Shown: positions 1 to 6,721 of the stretch, piece by piece | Layout of the letters: each line of letters opens with the position of its first letter | Numbering within the stretch: the first letter of the stretch is position 1 | From: CAWDNM01 sp964521195 | Lineage (GTDB): Bacteria > Actinomycetota > Coriobacteriia > Anaerosomatales > JAAXUF01 | Length of the DNA: 11,155 bases | Assembly: GCA_964521195.1 (NCBI GenBank) | Contig: CAZFRE010000017.1 | Coordinates: 1 to 11,155, forward strand | Direction of reading: 5' to 3' | Position numbers and translations under genes: made by a program | Notes under the pieces: model-generated | What the model was told of the DNA's origin: nothing | Databases searched by the model: none | The model's input: the letters and a program-made list of their open reading frames with translations, nothing else

Positions 1-1602
1 GGCAACGCCGACTGCGTCGACTGCCACGCGGGCAACTACGCCCCGCACGGCTTCGCCGGTACCGCCGGTGGCCACAACACGCCGCTCTACGATGTCAACG
101 GTGGCGCCGAGTCCTTCGGCGAGGGCCACATCGTCGTGAAGTCCTCCAAGGAGACCACGATCGAGCAGCACTGGACCCGCCCGACCGCGAGCGTCTTCTG
201 GAGCCAGAGCAAGGCCCTGTCCGAGGTCGGCGGCGTGACTGTCGAGACTCCGGGCACCTTCTCGCTCAACCCGACCGACTCGCCGACCGTCGCCATGGGC
301 GCCCGCAAGCGCGTCGACGGCACGACGGTCGACCTGTCCGGCGCGATCAACACCACGGTCGGCTGGGACTCGGTCATCACGTGCTACGACTGCCACACCG
401 AGCTGGAGGGCCTCACCGGCCCGCAGGGTGCGAACGCCGCGAACTACGGCCTCGACCCGAACTTCCCGGATGACTGGACTCGCGCTGAGCTGACGTCCTT
501 CGACCCGACGGGTATGCGCTCCATCGCTACCACGCTCGGCTCGCCGAACCAGTACTACACCAAGTGGGGCTCGAGGCAGTTCTGGCCCGCCGTGAGCACC
601 GACACCACCAGCAAGGCGCTCATCTCCGGTCAGCCTGCGACGGCGATCATCTACGCCGGTGGCTCCTACGAGGCGACCTCCGTCACCTCCAACGGCTACT
701 CCGCCGGTAACGTGGAGGGCGCGTTCCTGTGCCAGAAGTGCCACAAGCTGGTCAACAGCTACCAGGGTCTGGCCATCGAGGGTAACGGCAGCGGCTTCCG
801 CTCCAACAACCTCGCCCAGATCGGCTACGGCAACTACCCGCACATGGAGCACCACGGCGATATGGTCACCGGCCAGGGCAACTGCGTCTCGTGCCACATC
901 GCCATCCCGCACGGCTGGAAGCGTCCGCGTCTGCTCGTGTACGCGACCGACCCCGCGCCGTACAAGAAGCAGTGGGTCTACTCCGGCTACCGCAGCGGCA
1001 CCTTCGCTGCCAAGACGGGCGCCTACAACCCGAACGCGGACCTGAACGCCTCCATCGCCGCCACCGACTTCAACGGCTACGTCTCTGAGCCGCAGACGCA
1101 GGAAGGCAACTGGGGCTGGCTCGGCCTGAACCAGTACGCGACGAGCGGCAACATGTACCAGGTCCTCAACACGACCATGATGGTCGCCGGTACCCCGTCC
1201 AACGCCGCAAACTGGGCAGATCCGCTCGGCAACACGGGCACCTTCGCCGTGCCGATCACCGCGCACCTCTCCGGTCTCTCCGCGGGCGCCGACTCGCACA
1301 AGGAGATCGAGAACCCGGGTGTCGACGAGGGTCGCGAGACCGAGGATGACTTCAACGCGCAGGCCGCCGTTCAGGCCGCCGGCCTTGAGGTCGAATGGTC
1401 CAAGTGGATGTGGGAGGATGGCGCCGGCTTCGGTGGCGTCGAGTGGCACACCGACAACACGCCGGGTGCCAACGGCTACAACCCGGATCCGTCCCTCAAC
1501 GCTCAGCACTACAACAACTGCAACGGCTGCACCTCGGCCAGCAACAACCGGCACACGCCGCACAACGCGGGTGTCAGCGAGAACGTTCCGGCTTGGAAGT
1601 AG
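1..1602 (+). CDS. Secreted multiheme c-type cytochrome, C-terminal part (5' end outside window)
   Basis: The reading frame is open from base 1, giving 533 visible residues ending at TAG 1600-1602; the true start and signal peptide lie upstream. An internal GTG at 136 is not a credible start, because a heme site precedes it. Four heme-attachment motifs are visible: CVDCH (residues 5-9), CYDCH (128-132), CQKCH (244-248) and CVSCH (295-299). A fifth pair, CNGCT (507-511), lacks the proximal histidine. Sites 1 and 4 are followed within a few residues by PHG. The protein is rich in Gly, Asn, Ser, Thr and Tyr, with long heme-free stretches, and has no C-terminal membrane segment or LPXTG-type sorting signal. 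Such proteins carry electrons outside the cell membrane, and heme would be attached by the ResB/CcsA pair encoded downstream. Asn, Tyr, His and Lys codons are almost all AAC, TAC, CAC and AAG, unlike the next gene, which suggests high expression. The electron partner cannot be told from sequence. Confidence 0.9.
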   Translation, partial: GNADCVDCHAGNYAPHGFAGTAGGHNTPLYDVNGGAESFGEGHIVVKSSKETTIEQHWTRPTASVFWSQSKALSEVGGVTVETPGTFSLNPTDSPTVAMGARKRVDGTTVDLSGAINTTVGWDSVITCYDCHTELEGLTGPQGANAANYGLDPNFPDDWTRAELTSFDPTGMRSIATTLGSPNQYYTKWGSRQFWPAVSTDTTSKALISGQPATAIIYAGGSYEATSVTSNGYSAGNVEGAFLCQKCHKLVNSYQGLAIEGNGSGFRSNNLAQIGYGNYPHMEHHGDMVTGQGNCVSCHIAIPHGWKRPRLLVYATDPAPYKKQWVYSGYRSGTFAAKTGAYNPNADLNASIAATDFNGYVSEPQTQEGNWGWLGLNQYATSGNMYQVLNTTMMVAGTPSNAANWADPLGNTGTFAVPITAHLSGLSAGADSHKEIENPGVDEGRETEDDFNAQAAVQAAGLEVEWSKWMWEDGAGFGGVEWHTDNTPGANGYNPDPSLNAQHYNNCNGCTSASNNRHTPHNAGVSENVPAWK

Positions 1603-1644
1603 CCTGTACGTGAGGGCACTCTGAGTTCGGAGACTGAGATCCAC

Positions 1645-1678
1645 CAAGGGGGGTGGGCAGCGATGCCCACCCCCCTTG
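1645..1678 (+). terminator. Strong hairpin terminator after the multiheme cytochrome
   Basis: A perfect 15-bp inverted repeat (arms 1645-1659 and 1664-1678) closes on a GCGA tetraloop of the GNRA type. It sits 43 bases after the cytochrome stop codon. The stem is nearly all G-C. No clear U-tract follows, so it may act partly as an mRNA 3'-end stabiliser. It separates the cytochrome transcript from the maturation operon. Confidence 0.8.
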
Positions 1679-1719
1679 CCGCAAGAATCGTGGAGCTGGA
1701 CGTGGCGCAGGCGATCGTG

Positions 1720-1745
1720 CCCGCGATGTGGTGCACTCACGCGGG
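1720..1745. repeat. Short inverted repeat in the promoter region of the maturation operon
   Basis: CCCGCG (1720-1725) and CGCGGG (1740-1745) form a 6-bp inverted repeat around a 14-base spacer that contains GTGGTGCAC. It lies about 90-120 bases before the lipoprotein start, between the upstream terminator and the next gene, where the operon promoter should be. It could be an operator or a minor hairpin. I found no convincing -35/-10 pair; a TACCAT at 1769-1774 is the nearest -10-like hexamer and has no good -35 partner. Confidence 0.25.
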
Positions 1746-1837
1746 ATGCCCGTGCAGCGACGTTCACGTACCATGAGCGAGTGTGAAGGCGAGAACACGT
1801 GCAATCGATGACGAGCAGAATGCAAGGGATGGTGGCG

Positions 1838-2452
1838 ATGACGAGGCGAGTCGGGGGTCGAGGCCCGTTGGCACTACGGGCGGCGGTTGCCATCACGGTG
1901 GTGGCTGTGGTTGCGGTTCTCGGCGGCTGTTCCAGCGCCGCGGATGATGCCGCGAACGATCGCAGCGTCGAGGACACCCGTACAGGCTACGGTATGGGTG
2001 GTGTCGAGCAGGATATCAAGCTCCCTGCGTCAGTCCTCGCGGACAAGCCGGAGAAGTGGGACCTCACGACGCCTGAGTCTGCCGTACGCAGCTATCTGGA
2101 CTGGGTCTCGTACGCGTATCGCACCAGTGAGTCGAACGAGGCCACGGCAACGCAGAGCGACAATCAGGTCGTGCGGACCGATGCCTATATTCAGGCGAAC
2201 CTGCAAGCTTCGCGGCTGCTCGATCAGAGGCTGTCTTCGATCACGTTCGGCTCTCCGCGCGTCGTCGGCGAGACGACCCTTCTTCCCGCGAAGGAGCGGT
2301 GGAGCTACCGCTACATGTCGATCAACGAGCCCGGCAAGACCATCGAAGGGCCACTCACCGCGAGTTACGAGACGACCTATGCCCTGATCAAACTCGACCG
2401 GGGTTGGGTCGTCGACGATATCGAAGTCACGACGATCGGCAACGTGAAGTGA
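1838..2452 (+). CDS. Exported lipoprotein of unknown function, first gene of the cytochrome maturation operon
   Basis: The 204-residue product starts with a basic n-region (MTRRVGGRG), a hydrophobic stretch at residues 11-27 and a lipobox LGGC with Cys31, so it should be lipid-anchored on the outer membrane face. I chose ATG 1838 because AAGGGA (1824-1829) lies 8 bases upstream and the signal peptide is then of normal length. In-frame alternatives are GTG 1799 (GAAGGCGAG 5 bases upstream), ATG 1808, ATG 1820 and ATG 1829. The mature part has an alpha-then-beta pattern: a helical stretch around ESAVRSYLDWVSYAYR, then strands ending in ALIKLDRGWVVDDIEV. This resembles NTF2-like or IMS-type small domains, but that is only a resemblance. 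It has no CXXC or CXXCH, so it is neither a thiol reductase nor a cytochrome. Its stop overlaps the GTG of resB (GTGA), so it is probably co-translated with the heme-handling proteins and may assist them. Confidence 0.8.
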   Translation: MTRRVGGRGPLALRAAVAITVVAVVAVLGGCSSAADDAANDRSVEDTRTGYGMGGVEQDIKLPASVLADKPEKWDLTTPESAVRSYLDWVSYAYRTSESNEATATQSDNQVVRTDAYIQANLQASRLLDQRLSSITFGSPRVVGETTLLPAKERWSYRYMSINEPGKTIEGPLTASYETTYALIKLDRGWVVDDIEVTTIGNVK

Positions 2453-3888
2453 TTCGCGGCGTGCTGAAGCGCGTGCACAGGGCCCTCGTCTCTCCGGCAC
2501 TGGCGCTCGGCCTGATAGCGTTCATCACGGTCTGGTCGGTGATCGCGACCGCCATTCCGCAGTCCTCCGTCGCGACGCCGGATGCGATGGCCGCATGGAC
2601 GACCAAGTACCGGACGCTCGAGCCGGCCGTGGAGGCTGTCGGACTACACCGCGCGTTCAGCGCCCCGATCTTCATCGCAGCCGTCGTGCTGCTCGCCATC
2701 TCGAGCGGTTTGTGCGCGTGGGGCCGGACCAAGGCCGCGGCGGGTAAGGCGCGCCGGCTCAAGGCCGCGGCGCTCATGGGTCCCGCGGAGTTGCAGCGGG
2801 CCCACGACATCTCGATCCCGCTCGATACCGCTGCGTCCCGCGCCGACGTGCTCGAGCGGGCGGCGTCCGTGTTCGCCGCGCTTGGCGTCAAGACAAGACG
2901 GCGCCAGGATGTGGTGCTCGCGGTGTCGCCGTCGTGGTCGGTCTGGGGGAGCGCGGTGTTCCACTGGGCCCTCGTGGCCCTCGTGCTCACCGTCTTCGCG
3001 AGCCTCGTGCTTCGCTCCGAGGGCGCCATGGGCGTCGCGGTCGGGGCCACGGTCCCGGACCAGGAGGAGTCGTACTTCTCGGTGGAGACGGGGCGGCTGC
3101 ACGACTGGGCGCGGGTGAAGCGCAGTATCCGCATCGACGATTTCGATCCCGCAGGCCGCAAAGGCGACCTCGAGCTCGGTGCCGTTCCCACCGTGACGGT
3201 GCTGGACGCCGACGGGCGCGCGGTCATCACGCAACAGGTGTACCCGAACAAGAAGCTGCATGCCGGCTCGGTCTCGATCTACTCGCCGATGTGCGGGCTC
3301 GCGGTCACCGTGGAGATCGAGGATGCCGCCGGCCGCCCGCTGGGCAGAGTCACCCAGCTCGTCGACTTCTCGCAGGAGGCGTCCGGCGGAACCGTGCCGG
3401 TCAAGCCGATGGCGGCGACGGACGACCAGGGGCGGGTGGTCATGCGGCTCTCCGCCACAGTGCCGCTCGACAAAGACCCACATGGCGGCTTTGGCGAGTG
3501 GATCCCCGAGCAGCCAAAGGCGCACCTCGTCCTCAGTGACGGGTCGGGTACCAGGCTGCTCGATCGCGTCGTGAACGAGGGCGAGACCGCGGCGATAGAG
3601 GGCGGCGGCACGCTCCGTGTCGCGGATGTCGGATGGTACGCGGTGCTTGTCGTGGTGGACGACCCGACGATCCCGCTCATCTACGCATCGATGATCGTCG
3701 CGATGCTCGGCCTGACCCTGTCCGTCGCGATGCGTCAGCAGATCGTCGCGGCCGCCGTGGTGGATGGCGCGGACGGGCCCTATCTCGCAGTGCAGGCTCG
3801 GCTCTGGCGCAACGTCTCGACCACCGCCGATGAGATCCGCGGTGAACTCGAGTCGGCGCTTGCTACGAAGGAAGGACGCACGTCGTGA
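2449..3888 (+). CDS. resB: Cytochrome c biogenesis protein ResB (Ccs1), system II
   Basis: ResB pairs with CcsA to carry heme across the membrane and attach it to CXXCH motifs of exported cytochromes. The 479-residue product has the family layout: TM1 about residues 12-36, TM2 about 70-92, TM3 about 165-187, a large exported domain (about 190-404), and TM4 about 408-428 with a cytoplasmic tail. The FHWAL motif near the start of TM3 carries His172, at the place of the conserved membrane histidine of the family. The start is GTG 2449, which overlaps the lipoprotein TGA as GTGA; GTG 2461 is an alternative. Neither has a clear Shine-Dalgarno sequence, so translation is probably coupled to the upstream gene. 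The frame is open further upstream, but that part overlaps the lipoprotein and has no membrane or family features. The TGA overlaps the ccsA start. Length is within the usual 400-550 residues. The family call is firm, although the exported domain is variable. Confidence 0.9.
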   Translation: MIRGVLKRVHRALVSPALALGLIAFITVWSVIATAIPQSSVATPDAMAAWTTKYRTLEPAVEAVGLHRAFSAPIFIAAVVLLAISSGLCAWGRTKAAAGKARRLKAAALMGPAELQRAHDISIPLDTAASRADVLERAASVFAALGVKTRRRQDVVLAVSPSWSVWGSAVFHWALVALVLTVFASLVLRSEGAMGVAVGATVPDQEESYFSVETGRLHDWARVKRSIRIDDFDPAGRKGDLELGAVPTVTVLDADGRAVITQQVYPNKKLHAGSVSIYSPMCGLAVTVEIEDAAGRPLGRVTQLVDFSQEASGGTVPVKPMAATDDQGRVVMRLSATVPLDKDPHGGFGEWIPEQPKAHLVLSDGSGTRLLDRVVNEGETAAIEGGGTLRVADVGWYAVLVVVDDPTIPLIYASMIVAMLGLTLSVAMRQQIVAAAVVDGADGPYLAVQARLWRNVSTTADEIRGELESALATKEGRTS

Positions 3889-4736
3889 CCACCGAGATCA
3901 TCCTCATGTGGGTATCGCTCACCTTTTACGTCGCTTCGACGATCATGTTCATCGTCGGCGTGACGATGAACCGTGAGTCACTGACGCGCAAGGCGGTGTA
4001 CGTCGCCGGACTCGGGCTCGTGCCCCACATCGCAGCCCTCAGCGTGCGATGGGTGCGGCTCGGACACGGGCCCTACATCGGCTACTACGAAGTCGCGAGC
4101 GCACTCACGCTGTGCACCGTGGCCCTGTTCGTGGTGGCGGCGCTGCGCAATCCGCGACTCAGCGCGCTTGGTATCGGCATCATGCCGGTGGCGGTCCTCC
4201 TGATCGGTGCAGCGATGCTCGCCTCCAAGGAGGACTTCCCGATCACCGCGTCGCTCGCGAGCTACTGGCTCTTCATCCACGTCGCGTTCGCGAACTTCGC
4301 ATTCGCCGCGTTCGCGGCCTCGTTCGGTCTCGCGGTCGTGTACGTGGTGCGGGAGCGGTCGGACGGCGGGCCGTGGGCGAAGCGCTTCGAGCGGCTCCCG
4401 CAGCAGCCCGTCGTCGAGGACCTCATGACGCGGTTCGTGCTGGCGGGCTTCCTCCTGTGGGGCATCATGATCGTCACCGGCGCGATCTGGGCCGAGGAGT
4501 CGTGGGGCCGGTACTGGAGCTGGGACCCCATCGAGACCTGGAGCCTTGTCGTCTGGCTGATCTACGCTGCGTACCTGCATCTTCGCTACACGATGCGCTG
4601 GAGCGGTAAGCGACTTGCGTGGTATGCGATCGTCTCGATGCCGATCGCGTTGTTCTGTCTCGTCGGCATCCCCACGGTGTTCAACACGATCCATGCGGGC
4701 TACATTGGCGGCATGGAAGGTCAGGTGATTCAGTGA
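3885..4736 (+). CDS. ccsA: Cytochrome c biogenesis protein CcsA/ResC (heme handling, WWD domain)
   Basis: This polytopic 283-residue protein is the heme-handling half of the system II synthetase. The diagnostic tryptophan-rich WWD segment runs from Trp202 to His232 and includes WGRYWSWDPIETWSL followed by YLH, the characteristic family signature. Candidate heme-ligand histidines are His61 in an external loop before TM3, His132 in a membrane helix, His232, and His270 near the C-terminus. Which of them act as ligands is inferred from family knowledge. Length matches stand-alone CcsA or ResC, which are shorter than fused CcsBA proteins. GTG 3885 overlaps the resB stop (GTGA) and is preceded at 8 bases by a strong Shine-Dalgarno AAGGAAGGA (3868-3876). 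The stop again overlaps the next gene's GTG. Other system II partners, such as a CcdA or thioredoxin-like reductant, are not in this window. Confidence 0.95.
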   Translation: MTTEIILMWVSLTFYVASTIMFIVGVTMNRESLTRKAVYVAGLGLVPHIAALSVRWVRLGHGPYIGYYEVASALTLCTVALFVVAALRNPRLSALGIGIMPVAVLLIGAAMLASKEDFPITASLASYWLFIHVAFANFAFAAFAASFGLAVVYVVRERSDGGPWAKRFERLPQQPVVEDLMTRFVLAGFLLWGIMIVTGAIWAEESWGRYWSWDPIETWSLVVWLIYAAYLHLRYTMRWSGKRLAWYAIVSMPIALFCLVGIPTVFNTIHAGYIGGMEGQVIQ

Positions 4737-6670
4737 CGGCACGCAGGGAACGATCGCCCGAACCGACGGAGGCACGCGGCCTCTATCGGGTCGGCTGGTT
4801 GTTGTTCCTTGCGCTTGTCGCCATCACGCCCCTCATCATCGGCGCGTTTCCCACACAGACCGGTCCGCTCGCGCCGATACGCACGCACGATCCGATCGGA
4901 TTGCCCAAGGCTGTCGCGATCCTCGTGCTTGCGGGGCTGTCGCTACTCGCTTTCTGCCTCAGCGCCATCCGAGACGAGGCACAGACCCGCTGGCATAGCG
5001 TCATGTGGGTCGTGACTGCCTTCGTTGCCTGGGCGGGAGTCTCCACCATCTTCGCAAAGAGCCGTTCGCTCGCTGTTTGGGGCTCCTACGCGCGCAACGA
5101 AGGACTCGTCGCCCTGCTCGGCTATGCGGTCGTCGCATTCTTGGCGGTCCAGTACGTACGATCCATGCGCGAGATTCGCGCGGTCGCTGTCGTGGGCGTG
5201 GTCTCCGGCTGCTTGGTTTCGGCCTACGCGTTCGTGCAGTCGCTCGGCATCGACGTCTACGAATGGGTGGGTGAACTCAGCCGAGTCACCTCGACGATGG
5301 GTAATGCCGACATGCTCGGCAACTATCTCATCTTCCCCCTTGCCCTCGCGCTCGGGCTCGCGTTCACGGTCGATGCGGCTGCGAGTGGCTGGGACCGGTA
5401 CAAGTGGTGGGCCGCGGTGGCGTTGATCGGCTACGCGCTCTGGAAGACACAGACGCGCGGCGCGTGGGTCGGTGCCGCGGTCATGGTGCTCGCATTCTCG
5501 CTCGCGGGCTGGTATCACAACTGGAATGCGTCGCGAGGCCGCAAGATCGCGTTTGCGGGCATCGCCATCGGGCTGCTTCTCGCGGTGTTCGTCGCGATCG
5601 TGCTCACCCGCCCGGCGCTCGGTGGGCAGCAGTCGGTGCTCGACGCTGGCATCGCGCGCGCCACCAACGGCCGCAGTGTCATCTGGCTCACAGCCGTCAA
5701 GGCGTGGCTCGCGCGGCCGGTGACCGGTTGGGGGCCGGATGCATTCCTGCATGCGTTCGAGTCCAAGGTCGGGAGTGACTGGTACGCCATCACTCCGGGC
5801 ACGCTCTCGAGCGACAACGCTCACAGCATCTTCGTGCAGACGCTCGTGACCCTGGGGCTCCCCGGTCTGCTCTTGCTCGTTTGGGCGCTCGTCAGGACCG
5901 CAGTGTCTTCGTTCCGAGCATTGCCGGAGTCAGGCCCGCCGCGCCTCATGCTCGCAGCGCTGTGGTCGGGCTTCGTCGGCATGGTCGCGGCGCTTTCGCT
6001 CGGCGTGACGATGCCCGAACTCACGGTGTGGATGTGGCTCATGCTCGGCATGCTGCTGGCATCCACGGCGCGGCGTGTCACCACGACCCCGAAGGGCGTC
6101 CTCGTCGCGGCCGGCTCCATCGGCGCGTTGCTCGCCGTCTGGGCTGCCAGCTGGCTCGTGGCCGACGTCATGGCGGGGTACGCCATGAAGGGGCAGGTCG
6201 GTGCTGATCAGGCAGCGACCCTCGCTGCAGCCAAGCGCGTGAACCCCTTGGCACAGGAGTACCGATGGCTGCATGCCGAGGCGCTCGCGAAGCTGGGTGT
6301 CGAGGAGCTGCGTGGCGGACAGCCGACCGGAGCTGAGACGCTCGCGCGAGCGGTGGACGCGTACGCTGCCAGCGCTGCCGCCGATCCCGAGGACATGCTG
6401 TTGCGGATCGCCTACGCCGAGTTCCTGCTGTACGTCGACTCACTCCAACCCGGCGCCGGCTTCGCTCAAAAGGCCGTCGTACCAGCCGAGGAGGCCCGCC
6501 AGCTTGGCCCGACGAGCGCGCTCGCGCTCGTTTCGCTCGCGAAGGTGTACGCAGCGGCGGGCATGCAGGCGAAGGCCGTGGAGGTCGCTCGACTTGCCCG
6601 CTCAATCGCGCCCGAGTACTCTATGCAGACCCTCGGCGAGCTTGGGGCGGAGACGGGTACGACCCCATAG
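4733..6670 (+). CDS. O-antigen ligase (WaaL/Wzy_C)-like membrane protein with C-terminal TPR domain
   Basis: Members of this superfamily transfer a lipid-linked glycan to an acceptor outside the membrane (LPS core in WaaL, protein in PglL-type enzymes). The 645-residue product has about ten or more hydrophobic segments through residue 475, then a soluble alanine-rich helical region (476-645) that looks like TPR repeats. Family signatures are the TMGNADMLGNYL segment, TQTRGAWVG, GWGPDAF (332-338) and DNAHSIF with His364 followed by GLPGLLLL, which is the usual C-terminal Wzy_C motif. GTG 4733 overlaps the ccsA stop as GTGA; GGAAGG at 4715-4720 is a rather distant Shine-Dalgarno sequence. The frame is open upstream, but that part lies inside ccsA. 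If the organism lacks LPS, as expected for an actinobacterium, the acceptor is more likely a protein or another envelope polymer. Coupling to heme-ligation genes suggests surface cytochromes as candidate acceptors, which is inference. A polymerase role is also possible. Confidence 0.82.
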   Translation: MTARRERSPEPTEARGLYRVGWLLFLALVAITPLIIGAFPTQTGPLAPIRTHDPIGLPKAVAILVLAGLSLLAFCLSAIRDEAQTRWHSVMWVVTAFVAWAGVSTIFAKSRSLAVWGSYARNEGLVALLGYAVVAFLAVQYVRSMREIRAVAVVGVVSGCLVSAYAFVQSLGIDVYEWVGELSRVTSTMGNADMLGNYLIFPLALALGLAFTVDAAASGWDRYKWWAAVALIGYALWKTQTRGAWVGAAVMVLAFSLAGWYHNWNASRGRKIAFAGIAIGLLLAVFVAIVLTRPALGGQQSVLDAGIARATNGRSVIWLTAVKAWLARPVTGWGPDAFLHAFESKVGSDWYAITPGTLSSDNAHSIFVQTLVTLGLPGLLLLVWALVRTAVSSFRALPESGPPRLMLAALWSGFVGMVAALSLGVTMPELTVWMWLMLGMLLASTARRVTTTPKGVLVAAGSIGALLAVWAASWLVADVMAGYAMKGQVGADQAATLAAAKRVNPLAQEYRWLHAEALAKLGVEELRGGQPTGAETLARAVDAYAASAAADPEDMLLRIAYAEFLLYVDSLQPGAGFAQKAVVPAEEARQLGPTSALALVSLAKVYAAAGMQAKAVEVARLARSIAPEYSMQTLGELGAETGTTP

Positions 6671-6672
6671 TC

Positions 6673-6714
6673 CCTCCGTCCGTGCCGAGGCGCCCTGCAT
6701 CGCGACTTCGGAGG
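6673..6714 (+). promoter_or_regulatory. Inverted repeat covering the leuC Shine-Dalgarno sequence
   Basis: CCTCCG (6673-6678) is the exact complement of CGGAGG (6709-6714), which contains the leuC Shine-Dalgarno sequence, with a 30-base loop between. The 51-base gap between the ligase-like gene and leuC is too short for a T-box or leucine attenuator. Pairing would hide the ribosome binding site. Since CCTCC is complementary to any strong Shine-Dalgarno sequence, chance occurrence in GC-rich DNA is quite possible. Confidence 0.3.
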
Positions 6715-6721
6715 ATTCGCC

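Noticed and set aside
136..1602. GTG 136 as the start of the left-edge cytochrome
   Set aside because: The frame is open to base 1 and contains a canonical CVDCH heme site upstream of this GTG; no signal peptide follows it.
2644..3525. Long minus-strand open frame opposite resB
   Set aside because: It is an Arg/His-rich shadow of the GC-rich resB coding sequence with no start signal or family motif.
4943..5824. Long minus-strand open frame opposite the ligase-like gene
   Set aside because: The composition is charged and repetitive with no recognisable fold or ribosome site, while the + strand encodes a clear polytopic membrane protein.
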